The translations under genes were made by a program, and so were the position numbers. Of a DNA stretch of 64,000 nt, positions 28,392 through 35,895 are shown in pieces (the first letter of the stretch is position 1; the number at the start of each line of letters is the position of its first letter). Origin of the DNA: Pandoraea vervacti (GTDB taxonomy: Bacteria > Pseudomonadota > Gammaproteobacteria > Burkholderiales > Burkholderiaceae); contig NZ_CP010897.2 of assembly GCF_000934605.2 (NCBI RefSeq), positions 5,518,001-5,582,000 of the forward strand. The letters are read 5' to 3'. The notes under the pieces were generated by a model. That model ran no database searches and was not told where the DNA came from. It saw only the letters and a list, made by a program, of their open reading frames with translations.

Positions 28392-29291
28392 TTATTCCGC
28401 GCGAATGCGCGCAAGAATACCATCGAGCGCATCGAGGCTACCGAACTCGATCATCAGTTGTCCGGCGCCCTTGCGGCCGACCTTGATCTTGACGTTCGAG
28501 GCAAGCAGATCCGACAGTTCCTCTTCGAGGCGTGTGACGTCGCGACCGCCCTCTTCCGCCGAGCGACGGCGAATGCCGTCACCTTGAGGCTTGAGCGAGG
28601 CGTTCACGATACGCTCCGTGTCGCGCACCGACAGTCGCTTGTTCACGACCTGATTCGCCAGCGTGATCTGCGTGGCAGCATCGACGGATAGCAACGCGCG
28701 GGCGTGGCCCATATCGAGATCGCCTGCGAGCAACATCGTTTGCACCGGGTGGGCGAGATTGAGCAGGCGCAGCAGGTTCGACACCGCGCTACGCGAGCGG
28801 CCGAGCGATTCCGCCGCTTGCTCATGCGTGTAATTGAATTCGCCGAGCAGCCGTTGAATGCCCTGCGCTTCCTCAAGCGGATTCAGGTCTTCGCGCTGAA
28901 TATTCTCGATGAGCGCCATCGCAGCGGCCGCTTCATCGGGGACGTCGCGCACCAGCACCGGCACTTCGGAGAGTCCGGCGATGCGTGCCGCGCGAAAGCG
29001 TCGCTCACCGGCAATAATTTCGTACTTCTCACCATCGACACGCCGCACCAGAATCGGCTGCATCAGCCCTTGCGCGCGGATGCTCGCGGCGAGTTCCTGC
29101 AACGCCCCTTCATCCATGCGGGTACGCGGTTGATACTTACCGGCCTGAAGGCGTTCGAGCGCCATCACCGAGGGCGTGCCGTCGGCGCCCGCTTGCGCGG
29201 CGCCGTTATGGTTATCGGCGTGGGCGCCCAGCAGCGCTTCGAGGCCGCGGCCCAGGCCCTTTTTTTTCAGTGCGTTGGTCTTGGTCGCCAT
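28392..29291 (-). CDS. parB: ParB, chromosome-partitioning CTPase and parS-binding protein
   Basis: Binds parS, loads as a clamp and spreads, linking the origin region to ParA and SMC. 299 residues: an N-terminal ParA-interaction box (KKKGLGRGLEALLG), the CTP-binding motifs GERRFRAA and ENIQREDLNPLEEAQG, the helix-turn-helix (YTHEQAAESLGRSRSAVSNLLRLLNL), and a C-terminal dimerisation domain. Its targets are the parS sites at 32122 and 33644-35487 in this window. Confidence 0.97.
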   Translation of the reverse strand: MATKTNALKKKGLGRGLEALLGAHADNHNGAAQAGADGTPSVMALERLQAGKYQPRTRMDEGALQELAASIRAQGLMQPILVRRVDGEKYEIIAGERRFRAARIAGLSEVPVLVRDVPDEAAAAMALIENIQREDLNPLEEAQGIQRLLGEFNYTHEQAAESLGRSRSAVSNLLRLLNLAHPVQTMLLAGDLDMGHARALLSVDAATQITLANQVVNKRLSVRDTERIVNASLKPQGDGIRRRSAEEGGRDVTRLEEELSDLLASNVKIKVGRKGAGQLMIEFGSLDALDGILARIRAE

Positions 29292-29318
29292 GACAATGCG
29301 TTCCTGCGCGAATGCGCC

Positions 29319-30089
29319 TTACATAGTTTGAATGCGCGCGATCATTTCCGCGCCGAAGTCCAGGTACGCCCTCGCACCGCGCGACGCGGGATCGAAGACG
29401 ACGCCCGGCATGCCGTAGCTCGGCGCTTCGGCGAGTCGCACATTACGCGGAATGATCGCGTTGAAAACCTTGTCGCCGAAGTGCGACTTCAATTGCTCCG
29501 AGACCTGTTGCTGCAGCGTGATGCGCGGATCGAACATCACGCGCAACAGACCGATCACCTTGAGATCACGGTTCAGATTCGCGTGCACCTGCTTGATCGT
29601 GTTGACGAGGTCGGACAGTCCTTCAAGCGCGAAATACTCGCACTGCATCGGAATGATGACGCCATGGGCGGCGCACAACCCGTTCAGGGTCAGCAGCGAA
29701 AGTGTTGGCGGGCAGTCGATGAGCACGAAGTCATACTCGCCGTCGACCTTCTCCAGCGCTTGCTTCAGACGCGTGTCGCGATTCTCCAGCGAGACGAGTT
29801 CGACGTCCGCACCCGCCAGTTCGCGATTGGCGGGCAGCACATCGTAGTTGCCCGTCTCCGAACGCTGCGCGCTCGTGCTCACGTCGATGCCGTCGACCAG
29901 CACCTCGTAGACGCTCGTCTCGAGCGAGGCCTTGTCGATACCGCTGCCCATCGTCGCGTTGCCTTGCGGATCGAGGTCGACCAACAAGACACGCTGCCCG
30001 TGCGACGCCAGTCCGGCAGCGAGGTTCACCGTGGTGGTCGTCTTGCCGACGCCGCCCTTCTGATTGGCCACGCAGAAAATTTTCGCCAT
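29319..30089 (-). CDS. parA: ParA, chromosome-partitioning ATPase
   Basis: Soj/ParA-type Walker ATPase that moves ParB-parS complexes. 256 residues with the deviant Walker A KGGVGKTTT at the N-terminus (FCVANQKGGVGKTTT), switch I LLVDLDPQGNATMGSG and switch II LIDCPPTLSLLT. No N-terminal HTH, so it is the chromosomal type. It precedes parB by 27 bases. Confidence 0.97.
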   Translation of the reverse strand: MAKIFCVANQKGGVGKTTTTVNLAAGLASHGQRVLLVDLDPQGNATMGSGIDKASLETSVYEVLVDGIDVSTSAQRSETGNYDVLPANRELAGADVELVSLENRDTRLKQALEKVDGEYDFVLIDCPPTLSLLTLNGLCAAHGVIIPMQCEYFALEGLSDLVNTIKQVHANLNRDLKVIGLLRVMFDPRITLQQQVSEQLKSHFGDKVFNAIIPRNVRLAEAPSYGMPGVVFDPASRGARAYLDFGAEMIARIQTM

Positions 30090-30301
30090 GCCGATGTAGT
30101 CCTCCGATTGCTGCCGTGTTGATGCGATTGGTGCAGATGATGCCGGGATGCGTGCGCTCGGGCGTCACGGATAACGACCACGAGACGATCAAATTTTCGC
30201 CCGTGGCGGACACACATCCCGTTAATTCGATTATCTGAGTAAAGCTCAGTTATTACCTGTTTCAACCTGCCTGCCGACCTGAAATTGCCGGCGCGTGGTG
30301 C

Positions 30302-30886
30302 TCAGGGCGCGCTCGCCTTCTGGGGTGTCAACACCAGCTTGTCGGTGTCGTAACCTTGCTTGCGCAATTGCGCCCGCATTTGATTCAGTGTGTCGTCGTC
30401 GATCTTCGGGGTGCGCGAGAGGATCCAGAGATACTCGCGGCTCGGTTCCCCAACAGCGGCATACTGATAGTCACCGTCGAGCACGATAACCCAGTAGTTC
30501 GCCCAAAGCCAGGGAATCCAGCGCAGCCAGTCCGGTGCAAACGTCACTTTGAAGCGTGCCGTGCCGGTGCCTTGCCCGTCCGTACGCGCCACGCCGGAAT
30601 CGCTCGCCCAGGCGCCGTCTTCCTTGCGGCATTTGTTCGTGACGTCGATGTTGCCGTCCGGCCGGGCGACGTACTCAGCCGTCACGTCCGACACACATTT
30701 TCGCTCGAAGAAATTCGGATAGCGTGCTATTTCATACCAGGTGCCGACATAGCGCGTCTTGTCGATTTTCTGCACGGGACGCACGCGCGTGGTCAGCGAT
30801 TCCTGGCCGGATTGCGCCCAAGCCACGGCGGCGACCACCGACAATCCGACCATCACGGCGCCGGCCCAACGAGTCATTCGGGTCAT
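30302..30886 (-). CDS. Lipocalin family protein (Blc-like) with signal peptide
   Basis: 194 residues. N-terminal signal peptide (hydrophobic stretch about 8-22, likely cleavage after AWA), then lipocalin motif 1 (KTRYVGTWYEIARYPNFFERKC) and the C-terminal WILSRTP motif typical of Blc/apolipoprotein D-like proteins. Unlike E. coli Blc there is no lipobox cysteine, so it should be periplasmic and soluble. Its ATG overlaps the rsmG stop (ATGA), inserting it into the usual mnmG-rsmG-parA-parB run. Ligand unknown; the family binds fatty acids, phospholipids or haem. Confidence 0.88.
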   Translation of the reverse strand: MTRMTRWAGAVMVGLSVVAAVAWAQSGQESLTTRVRPVQKIDKTRYVGTWYEIARYPNFFERKCVSDVTAEYVARPDGNIDVTNKCRKEDGAWASDSGVARTDGQGTGTARFKVTFAPDWLRWIPWLWANYWVIVLDGDYQYAAVGEPSREYLWILSRTPKIDDDTLNQMRAQLRKQGYDTDKLVLTPQKASAP

Positions 30887-31560
30887 CCCGTAACCTTTAC
30901 GCGGAGCAAATGACGCTCAGCATCGAGAAATGGCACTTGCAAAGCCAGGCGTTCGATCAATTCGCAGCCTTCCGGCAATGCCAGTTCGCTTTCGGCGGCG
31001 ACACCCTTCATCGCCCAGAAGCTGCCGTCGGATGCCAGCAAGTGACGCGCGAGGGTGACGAAATCGGACAACTCGGCAAAGGCGCGCGAGACGATGGCAT
31101 CGAAGGGCGCGGGCACTTCTTTACCCACGACGAGCGACTCGACGCGTCCGGTGACGACCGTGAGGTTGGTCAGCTTGAACGTGGCACGGGCTTGCGTCAG
31201 AAAAGCGGTCTTCTTGTGAACGATGTCGTTTACCGTCACTTGCCAGTCAGGGCGTACGATGGCGAGCACCACGCCCGGCAGCCCGCCCCCCGAGCCAACG
31301 TCCAGCACACGTGAAATCGGCTCGCGGTCGAGACGCGGCAAAATCGAGAGCGAATCGAGCAGATGCTTGACGACCATTTGCCGCGGATCGCGAATCGAGG
31401 TCATCTGCAACGAAGCATTCCATTTCGCCAGCAGCATCTGATAATCGAGCAGACGTGCCTGTTGCTCGGCATCTATCGAAAGACCGAGTTGCTCGATACC
31501 GTCTGCCAATAGGGTGGCGAGTTCATTGCCGTCTGCAGCGGCATTACGCGGAGCAGTCAT
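30883..31560 (-). CDS. rsmG: RsmG, 16S rRNA (guanine527-N7)-methyltransferase
   Basis: 225 residues with the SAM-binding motif VLDVGSGGGLPGVVLAI and the family stretch VNDIVHKKTAFL. Methylates G527 of 16S rRNA in the small subunit; loss gives low-level streptomycin resistance in other bacteria. It lies 12 bases after mnmG and overlaps the lipocalin gene by 4 bases. Confidence 0.96.
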   Translation of the reverse strand: MTAPRNAAADGNELATLLADGIEQLGLSIDAEQQARLLDYQMLLAKWNASLQMTSIRDPRQMVVKHLLDSLSILPRLDREPISRVLDVGSGGGLPGVVLAIVRPDWQVTVNDIVHKKTAFLTQARATFKLTNLTVVTGRVESLVVGKEVPAPFDAIVSRAFAELSDFVTLARHLLASDGSFWAMKGVAAESELALPEGCELIERLALQVPFLDAERHLLRVKVTG

Positions 31561-31572
31561 AAGGTCTCCGCG

Positions 31573-33555
31573 TCAGGCAGCGTGCTGGTCGCCGGCATCG
31601 CCGTCGGCAGCGACATGGGTGTCGGCGGACGGGTTTCCTGCCGCACGTCGGCGGCCGAGTCCTTTCTTGAGGTGGATCATGAGCAACGAGATCGCGGCAG
31701 GCGTCACGCCCGAGATGCGCGATGCCTGACCCAAGGTTTCCGGGCGCTGCGCATTCAGCTTCTGGCGCACTTCAATCGACAACCCACGCACGTCGTTGTA
31801 ATCGATGTTCGCAGGCAGCACCGTGTTCTCGTTCGCTTCCTTGCGCACGATTTCATCGGCCTGACGGTCGATGTAACCCTGATACTTCACTGCGATCTCG
31901 ATCTGTTCCCGAATCTGGTTGGCTTGCAGTGCATCGTCGGACAATGGCGATGTCGGTGCAAGACGACCACCCTGCACGGCCATCAGCGCGTCGTAGCCGA
32001 CTTCCGGTCGACGCAGCAGGTCCGCCAATGAATACTCATGATCGATAGCTTTCCCCAGCAACGGCACGGCGTCTTCGGCCGGGAAGGTCTTCGGATTCAC
32101 CCACGTTGATTTGAGGCGTTCTGTTTCACGTGAAACAGCATCGCGTTTGCGGCAGAACGCTTCCCAACGAATGTCGTCGACCACGCCCAGTTCACGCCCG
32201 ATTTCCGTCAGACGCATGTCGGCGTTGTCTTCCCGAAGCGACAGCCGGTACTCCGCTCGGCTGGTGAACATGCGATACGGCTCGGACACGCCACGCGTAA
32301 TCAGGTCGTCGACGAGCACGCCAAGGTACGCCTGGTCTCGGCGCGGGCACCAGGCGTCACGGCCTTGTACCTGCAGCGCGGCGTTGATACCCGCGAGCAG
32401 ACCTTGGGCGGCGGCTTCTTCGTAACCGGTGGTCCCGTTAATCTGTCCCGCGAAGAACAGAGCCGAGATAACACGCGTTTCCAGCGAGCTGCGCAGACCG
32501 CGCGGATCGAAGTAGTCGTACTCGATGGCATAGCCGGGTCGCAAAATGTATGCGTTCTCCATGCCCTTCATCGATCGAACGAGTTCGAGCTGCACGTCGA
32601 AAGGCAGGCTGGTCGAGATACCGTTCGGGTAATACTCGTTGGTCGTCAGACCCTCGGGCTCGAGATAGATCTGATGCGACGTTTTATCGGCAAAGCGATG
32701 AATCTTGTCTTCGATCGACGGGCAGTATCGTGGTCCCACCCCTTCGATCACACCGGTGTACATCGGCGACCGATCGAGGCCACCGCGAATAATGTCGTGG
32801 GTCCGCTCGTTGGTATGCGTCACCCAGCAAGGCACTTGTCGTGGATGCTGATCGGGACGTCCGAGAAACGAAAAAACCGGTACGGGATCGAGATCGCCAG
32901 GTTGCTCCTCCAGCACGGAGAAGTCGATGGTGCGACCATCGATGCGCGGCGGCGTCCCTGTCTTCAACCGACCTTGCGGAAGCTTCAACTCTTTGAGTCG
33001 GGCGGAGAGGCTGATCGCGGCCGGATCTCCGGCGCGCCCACCGACGTAATTGTTGAGGCCGACGTGGATCTTGCCATCGAGGAACGTACCGGCAGTCAGC
33101 ACAACAGCGCGAGCACGGAAACGGAGGCCCACTTGTGTGATGGCCCCGACGACACGCTCGCCCTCGACAATAAGATCTTCGACGGCTTGCTGGAACAGCC
33201 ATAAATTCGGCTGATTCTCCAGTCGATGACGGATAGCCTGTTTGTAGAGAAGACGGTCGGCCTGGGCGCGAGTGGCACGAACCGCCGGGCCTTTGGACGA
33301 ATTCAGGATACGAAACTGAATTCCGCCCTCGTCCGTCGCAGCGGCCATGGCGCCGCCAAGGGCATCGACCTCTTTAACGAGGTGGCCTTTGCCGATCCCG
33401 CCAATGGAGGGATTGCAGCTCATCTGGCCGAGGGTCTCGATATTGTGGGTGAGCAGAAGCGTCTTACAGCCCATGCGGGCTGAGGCGAGCGCAGCCTCGG
33501 TGCCGGCATGGCCGCCACCCACCACGATCACGTCAAACTCGGTCGGATAAAGCAT
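31573..33555 (-). CDS. mnmG: MnmG (GidA), tRNA uridine-34 carboxymethylaminomethyl modification enzyme
   Basis: With MnmE installs the cmnm5 group on wobble uridine of certain tRNAs, using FAD and methylene-THF. 660 residues: FAD dinucleotide motif VVGGGHAGTEAA, the conserved CNPSIGGIGKGHLVKEVDALGG, the GPRYCPSIEDK block, and a helical C-terminal domain with EVRQKLNAQRPETLGQASRISGVTPAAI. The coding sequence contains a perfect 16-bp parS at 32122-32137. A TATAAT -10 element sits at 33603-33608 on the minus strand, 48 bases before the ATG. Confidence 0.97.
   Translation of the reverse strand: MLYPTEFDVIVVGGGHAGTEAALASARMGCKTLLLTHNIETLGQMSCNPSIGGIGKGHLVKEVDALGGAMAAATDEGGIQFRILNSSKGPAVRATRAQADRLLYKQAIRHRLENQPNLWLFQQAVEDLIVEGERVVGAITQVGLRFRARAVVLTAGTFLDGKIHVGLNNYVGGRAGDPAAISLSARLKELKLPQGRLKTGTPPRIDGRTIDFSVLEEQPGDLDPVPVFSFLGRPDQHPRQVPCWVTHTNERTHDIIRGGLDRSPMYTGVIEGVGPRYCPSIEDKIHRFADKTSHQIYLEPEGLTTNEYYPNGISTSLPFDVQLELVRSMKGMENAYILRPGYAIEYDYFDPRGLRSSLETRVISALFFAGQINGTTGYEEAAAQGLLAGINAALQVQGRDAWCPRRDQAYLGVLVDDLITRGVSEPYRMFTSRAEYRLSLREDNADMRLTEIGRELGVVDDIRWEAFCRKRDAVSRETERLKSTWVNPKTFPAEDAVPLLGKAIDHEYSLADLLRRPEVGYDALMAVQGGRLAPTSPLSDDALQANQIREQIEIAVKYQGYIDRQADEIVRKEANENTVLPANIDYNDVRGLSIEVRQKLNAQRPETLGQASRISGVTPAAISLLMIHLKKGLGRRRAAGNPSADTHVAADGDAGDQHAA
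32122..32137. promoter_or_regulatory. Perfect parS site inside mnmG
   Basis: TGTTTCACGTGAAACA, the exact 16-bp ParB-binding palindrome, read in frame through the VSRET codons of mnmG. It is the only site in the window that matches at all 16 positions. Confidence 0.93.
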
Positions 33556-33602
33556 CGCAATATTGCCGCTAACGGCAAACTCTCTGGATCGGTAATTGCG
33601 GA

Positions 33603-33608
33603 ATTATA
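33603..33608 (-). promoter_or_regulatory. -10 element of mnmG promoter
   Basis: TATAAT on the minus strand, 48 bases before the mnmG ATG. No good -35 hexamer is seen at 16-18 bases (TTACAA lies at 20). The first parS-like site begins just upstream at 33644. Confidence 0.55.
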
Positions 33609-33643
33609 GCGGCATTGCAGTGCATCATTTGTAACCACGCATG

Positions 33644-33659
33644 TGTTTCACGTGGAACG
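33644..33659. promoter_or_regulatory. parS-like site, 14 of 16 matches
   Basis: TGTTTCACGTGGAACG: two mismatches to the perfect parS. It lies just upstream of the mnmG promoter. Confidence 0.75.
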
Positions 33660-33686
33660 TGCGTGGAAAACGACGGTTTTGGGGAC

Positions 33687-33702
33687 TGTTTCACGTGGAA
33701 CG
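33687..33702. promoter_or_regulatory. parS-like site in repeat unit 1
   Basis: TGTTTCACGTGGAACG, two mismatches to the perfect parS; 43 bases from the site at 33644. Confidence 0.75.
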
Positions 33703-33802
33703 TGGGGAAATCTCATGGTAAGTAGGTGCTTTCGCGGAGCTTGCCAGCCCCCGTCAACCACAACCTTCCACCGCTCCTCCCCTCCGCCGACCTCCGGGCA
33801 GC

Positions 33803-33868
33803 GGAGATCACCGGTACCCTGACTACGCTCCAACTTAAAGTCGCTCCGTCAGGGCACCGGCAATCTCC
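33803..33868. repeat. Long hairpin element, copy 1 (in repeat unit 1)
   Basis: 21-base arms (GGAGAT...CTGAC and GTC...ATCTCC) around a 24-base centre related to the sequence conserved in all seven copies. Arms contain a few mismatches. Confidence 0.75.
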
Positions 33869-33912
33869 GCCAAGCGGGCGCCCGACTAAAACTCGATGAA
33901 CCGGTCGTTCCT

Positions 33913-33928
33913 TGTCTCACGTGAAACG
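33913..33928. promoter_or_regulatory. parS-like site in repeat unit 2
   Basis: TGTCTCACGTGAAACG, two mismatches to the perfect parS. Confidence 0.75.
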
Positions 33929-34027
33929 TAAGGGGTTTTCGCGTAAGGCAGACGCTTCGTGCACCTTGCCGTCCAAAAAAACCACAACCTTTCACCGCTC
34001 TCTCACCTCCTCCGACCTCCGAGCTGC

Positions 34028-34093
34028 GGAGATCACCGGTGCCCTGACTGCGCTCCAACTTAAAGTCGCTCCGTCAGGGCACCGGCAATCTCC
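34028..34093. repeat. Long hairpin element, copy 2
   Basis: 21-base arms with a single CA/CA internal mismatch around a 24-base centre; inner stem CCGGTGCCCTGAC/GTCAGGGCACCGG is perfect. Confidence 0.85.
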
Positions 34094-34137
34094 GCCAAGC
34101 GGGCGCCCGACTAGAACTCGATGAACCGGTCGTTCCA

Positions 34138-34153
34138 TGTTTCACGTGAAACT
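34138..34153. promoter_or_regulatory. parS site in repeat unit 3
   Basis: TGTTTCACGTGAAACT, 15 of 16 matches. Confidence 0.88.
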
Positions 34154-34253
34154 TAAGGGGTTCTCGCGTAAGGCAGACGCTTCGTGCACCTTGCCGTCCA
34201 ACAAAAACCACAACCTTTCACCGCCCCCTCTCCTCCTCCGACCTCCGGGCAGC

Positions 34254-34319
34254 GGAGATCACCGGCACCCTAACTGCGCTCCAACTTAAAGTCGCTCCGT
34301 CAGGGCACCGGCAATCTCC
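34254..34319. repeat. Long hairpin element, copy 3
   Basis: Same layout as copy 2, but the left arm has three changes (CCGGCACCCTAAC) that break pairing. Confidence 0.8.
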
Positions 34320-34363
34320 GCCAAGCGGGCGCCCGACTAAAACTCGATGAACCGGTCGTTCCT

Positions 34364-34379
34364 TGTTTCACGTGAAACG
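34364..34379. promoter_or_regulatory. parS site in repeat unit 4
   Basis: TGTTTCACGTGAAACG, 15 of 16 matches. Confidence 0.88.
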
Positions 34380-34478
34380 TAAGGGGTTTTCGCGTAAGGC
34401 AGACGCTTCGTGCACCTTGCCGTCCAAAAAAACCACAACCTTTCACCGCTCTCTCACCTCCTCCGACCTCCGAGCTGC

Positions 34479-34544
34479 GGAGATCACCGGTGCCCTGACT
34501 GCGCTCCAACTTAAAGTCGCTCCGTCAGGGCACCGGCAATCTCC
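34479..34544. repeat. Long hairpin element, copy 4
   Basis: Identical in layout and stem to copy 2. Confidence 0.85.
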
Positions 34545-34588
34545 GCCAAGCGGGTGCCCGACTAGAACTCGATGAACCGGTCGTTCCT

Positions 34589-34604
34589 TGTTTCACGTGA
34601 AACG
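34589..34604. promoter_or_regulatory. parS site in repeat unit 5
   Basis: TGTTTCACGTGAAACG, 15 of 16 matches. Confidence 0.88.
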
Positions 34605-34703
34605 TAAGGGGTTTTCGCGTAAGGCAGACGCTTCGTGCACCTTGCCGTCCAACAAAACCACAACCTTTCACCGCCCCCTCTCCTCCTCCGACCTCCGGGC
34701 AGC

Positions 34704-34769
34704 GGAGATCACCGGCACCCTAACTGCGCTCCAACTTAAAGTCGCTCCGTCAGGGCACCGGCAATCTCC
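34704..34769. repeat. Long hairpin element, copy 5
   Basis: Same as copy 3, with the same three arm changes. Confidence 0.8.
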
Positions 34770-34813
34770 GCCAAGCGAGCGCCCCAGTAAAACTCGGTAA
34801 GACGGTCGTGCCC

Positions 34814-34829
34814 TGTTTCACGTGAAACC
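34814..34829. promoter_or_regulatory. parS site closing the repeat array
   Basis: TGTTTCACGTGAAACC, 15 of 16 matches, exactly one period after the last unit; the sequence downstream is unique. Confidence 0.88.
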
Positions 34830-35106
34830 CAACGTGCTCCATAGCAGACAGCAATTATCTAAGGGGTTAGCGACTACGTGCCGCCAGCGGTCGTGAGAGT
34901 GACGATCGAAGTTCTCGTGGAATGTGTTCGTCCTGCTGCAGCGGTAAGGAATCCCACGAAGCCGTTTGAAGAGAGATGAGGGAGATCTTGAGAAAGTCGC
35001 AGTCCAGAGCCAACGAACATCTAGCTGTTGGCGTCGGCGTCGTAACGCAATTTGAAATTACGGACGAGACCGAGGCGGCGCCGATTCTTCCCCGGACGTG
35101 TGAGAG

Positions 35107-35176
35107 GTGGGTATCGGGGGTGCCCTGACGGAGCGACTTTAAGTTGGAGCGCAGTCAGGGCACCCCCGATACCCAC
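35107..35176. repeat. Long hairpin element, copy 6 (inverted, different arms)
   Basis: Perfect 23-base arms at 35107-35129 and 35154-35176 around a 24-base centre. The centre is the reverse complement of that in the tandem copies, but the outer arms (GTGGGTATCG/CGATACCCAC) are different and still fully complementary. CTGCCCGGA follows, as it does in the other copies. Confidence 0.88.
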
Positions 35177-35343
35177 TGCCCGGACATACGTAAGAGTGGT
35201 GTCGTGTTAGCGGGATGCGGTGTTCCAGAAGAAGCGGAACAACGGCTTGAGCGTCGGAAATGGCATTCCGCAGGACACCACGAGCGACACGATGAATGAA
35301 GCGTAAGCCTATCAACGTCGGCAAAAACTCGGACATCCGACCG

Positions 35344-35413
35344 GTGCGAATTGGGGGCGCCCTGACGGAGCGACTTTAAGCTGGAGCGTAGTCAGGGCGC
35401 CCCCAATTCGCAC
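35344..35413. repeat. Long hairpin element, copy 7 (inverted, different arms)
   Basis: Perfect 23-base arms at 35344-35366 and 35391-35413 around the conserved 24-base centre (two changes). Outer arms are GTGCGAATTG/CAATTCGCAC, again new but complementary; CTGCCCGGA follows. Confidence 0.88.
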
Positions 35414-35471
35414 TGCCCGGAAGCAAGACAAGAGCGACGACGAATTACAGGGACGTGGTGTCAAGCTGCCA

Positions 35472-35487
35472 CGTTCCACGTGAAACC
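35472..35487. promoter_or_regulatory. parS-like site next to the DnaA-box cluster
   Basis: CGTTCCACGTGAAACC: core GTTCCACGTGAAAC with three mismatches to the perfect parS over 16 bases. It lies 64 bases before the first DnaA box. Confidence 0.65.
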
Positions 35488-35550
35488 AAAAAAGCAAAAC
35501 GACAACGCAAAAAGCAAAAACACGCTTCGTCACCCCCCAACCGCATCGCG

Positions 35551-35722
35551 TTATCCACACCCCACCATCGCCGTCGAAATTCCATTTCAGGAATTTGCTT
35601 TTCTGTGGATAACATCGAACACGAATTTCACTCGAAATTCGAAAAAATCCCGCAACCCCTTATTGCGGCAGTGCGCCATAGATTTGAGTTACCCACACAT
35701 ATCCACAACCAACTGTGAATAA
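35551..35722. other. oriC: Candidate replication origin: five DnaA boxes in AT-rich DNA
   Basis: DnaA boxes: TTATCCACA at 35551-35559, its complement at 35604-35612, TTACCCACA at 35689-35697, ATATCCACA (one mismatch) at 35699-35707, and TGTGAATAA (complement of TTATTCACA) at 35714-35722. The DNA between the second and third boxes (35612-35680) is AT-rich and could be the unwinding element. The setting, between mnmG-rsmG-parAB-atp and a parS cluster, is typical of chromosomal origins. dnaA is not in the window; in related genomes it can lie away from mnmG. Confidence 0.78.
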
Positions 35723-35789
35723 GTGATCTAGCACACTTCAGAACCGAGGCTTGCGGCCGGCCCAAAGGAAATGGGGACGGATGCTACAC

Positions 35790-35805
35790 GCGAACGATCG
35801 TTCGC
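35790..35805. promoter_or_regulatory. Perfect 16-bp palindrome of unknown role
   Basis: GCGAACGATCGTTCGC, fully self-complementary, between the DnaA boxes and the liv terminator. The form suits a TetR-like operator, but no promoter or gene start is nearby. Confidence 0.55.
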
Positions 35806-35828
35806 TATTGCACCGATGCCCCACAATG

Positions 35829-35855
35829 AAAAAGCCCGCCGAATCGGCGGGCTTT
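35829..35855 (-). terminator. Rho-independent terminator of the first liv operon
   Basis: Minus strand: stem GCCCGCC/GGCGGGC with a 5-base loop, followed by TTTTTC. It begins about 45 bases after the livF stop and protects the origin region from incoming transcription. Confidence 0.85.
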
Positions 35856-35895
35856 CTCGGTAGCACTCCAGACTGATCGAACGACGACCCGCCGA

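Larger units (their letters stand above)
33687..34813. repeat. Five tandem ~225-bp repeats, each starting with a parS-like site
   Basis: Units begin at 33687, 33913, 34138, 34364 and 34589, giving spacings of 226, 225, 226 and 225 bases, and a sixth parS at 34814 closes the array. Each unit holds a parS-like site, a variable middle, a long hairpin (see separate entries) and the segment AACTCGATGAACCGGTCGTT before the next unit. The first unit is the most diverged. The other four alternate between two types, A (33913, 34364) and B (34138, 34589), so the array looks like a duplicated 451-bp dimer. No gene is carried; small open frames in the A units result from the repeat. Confidence 0.95.
33556..35895. 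other. Gene-free origin/centromere region
   Basis: 2.3 kb with no convincing gene. It contains the mnmG promoter, eight parS-like sites, five tandem 225-bp repeats, seven related long hairpins, a DnaA-box cluster, a 16-bp palindrome and the terminator of the liv operon. The 34830-35100 and 35177-35343 stretches hold no recognisable gene; the latter has short dyads only. Confidence 0.8.

Noticed and set aside
33912..34800. Repeated ~70-codon open frames starting at each parS in the A-type repeat units
   Set aside because: They recur only because the DNA repeats; they lack ribosome sites, and the B units break the frame. Not treated as genes.
33687..34813. CRISPR array
   Set aside because: Repeat units are ~225 bp and nearly identical throughout, with no short repeat/unique spacer alternation and no cas genes.
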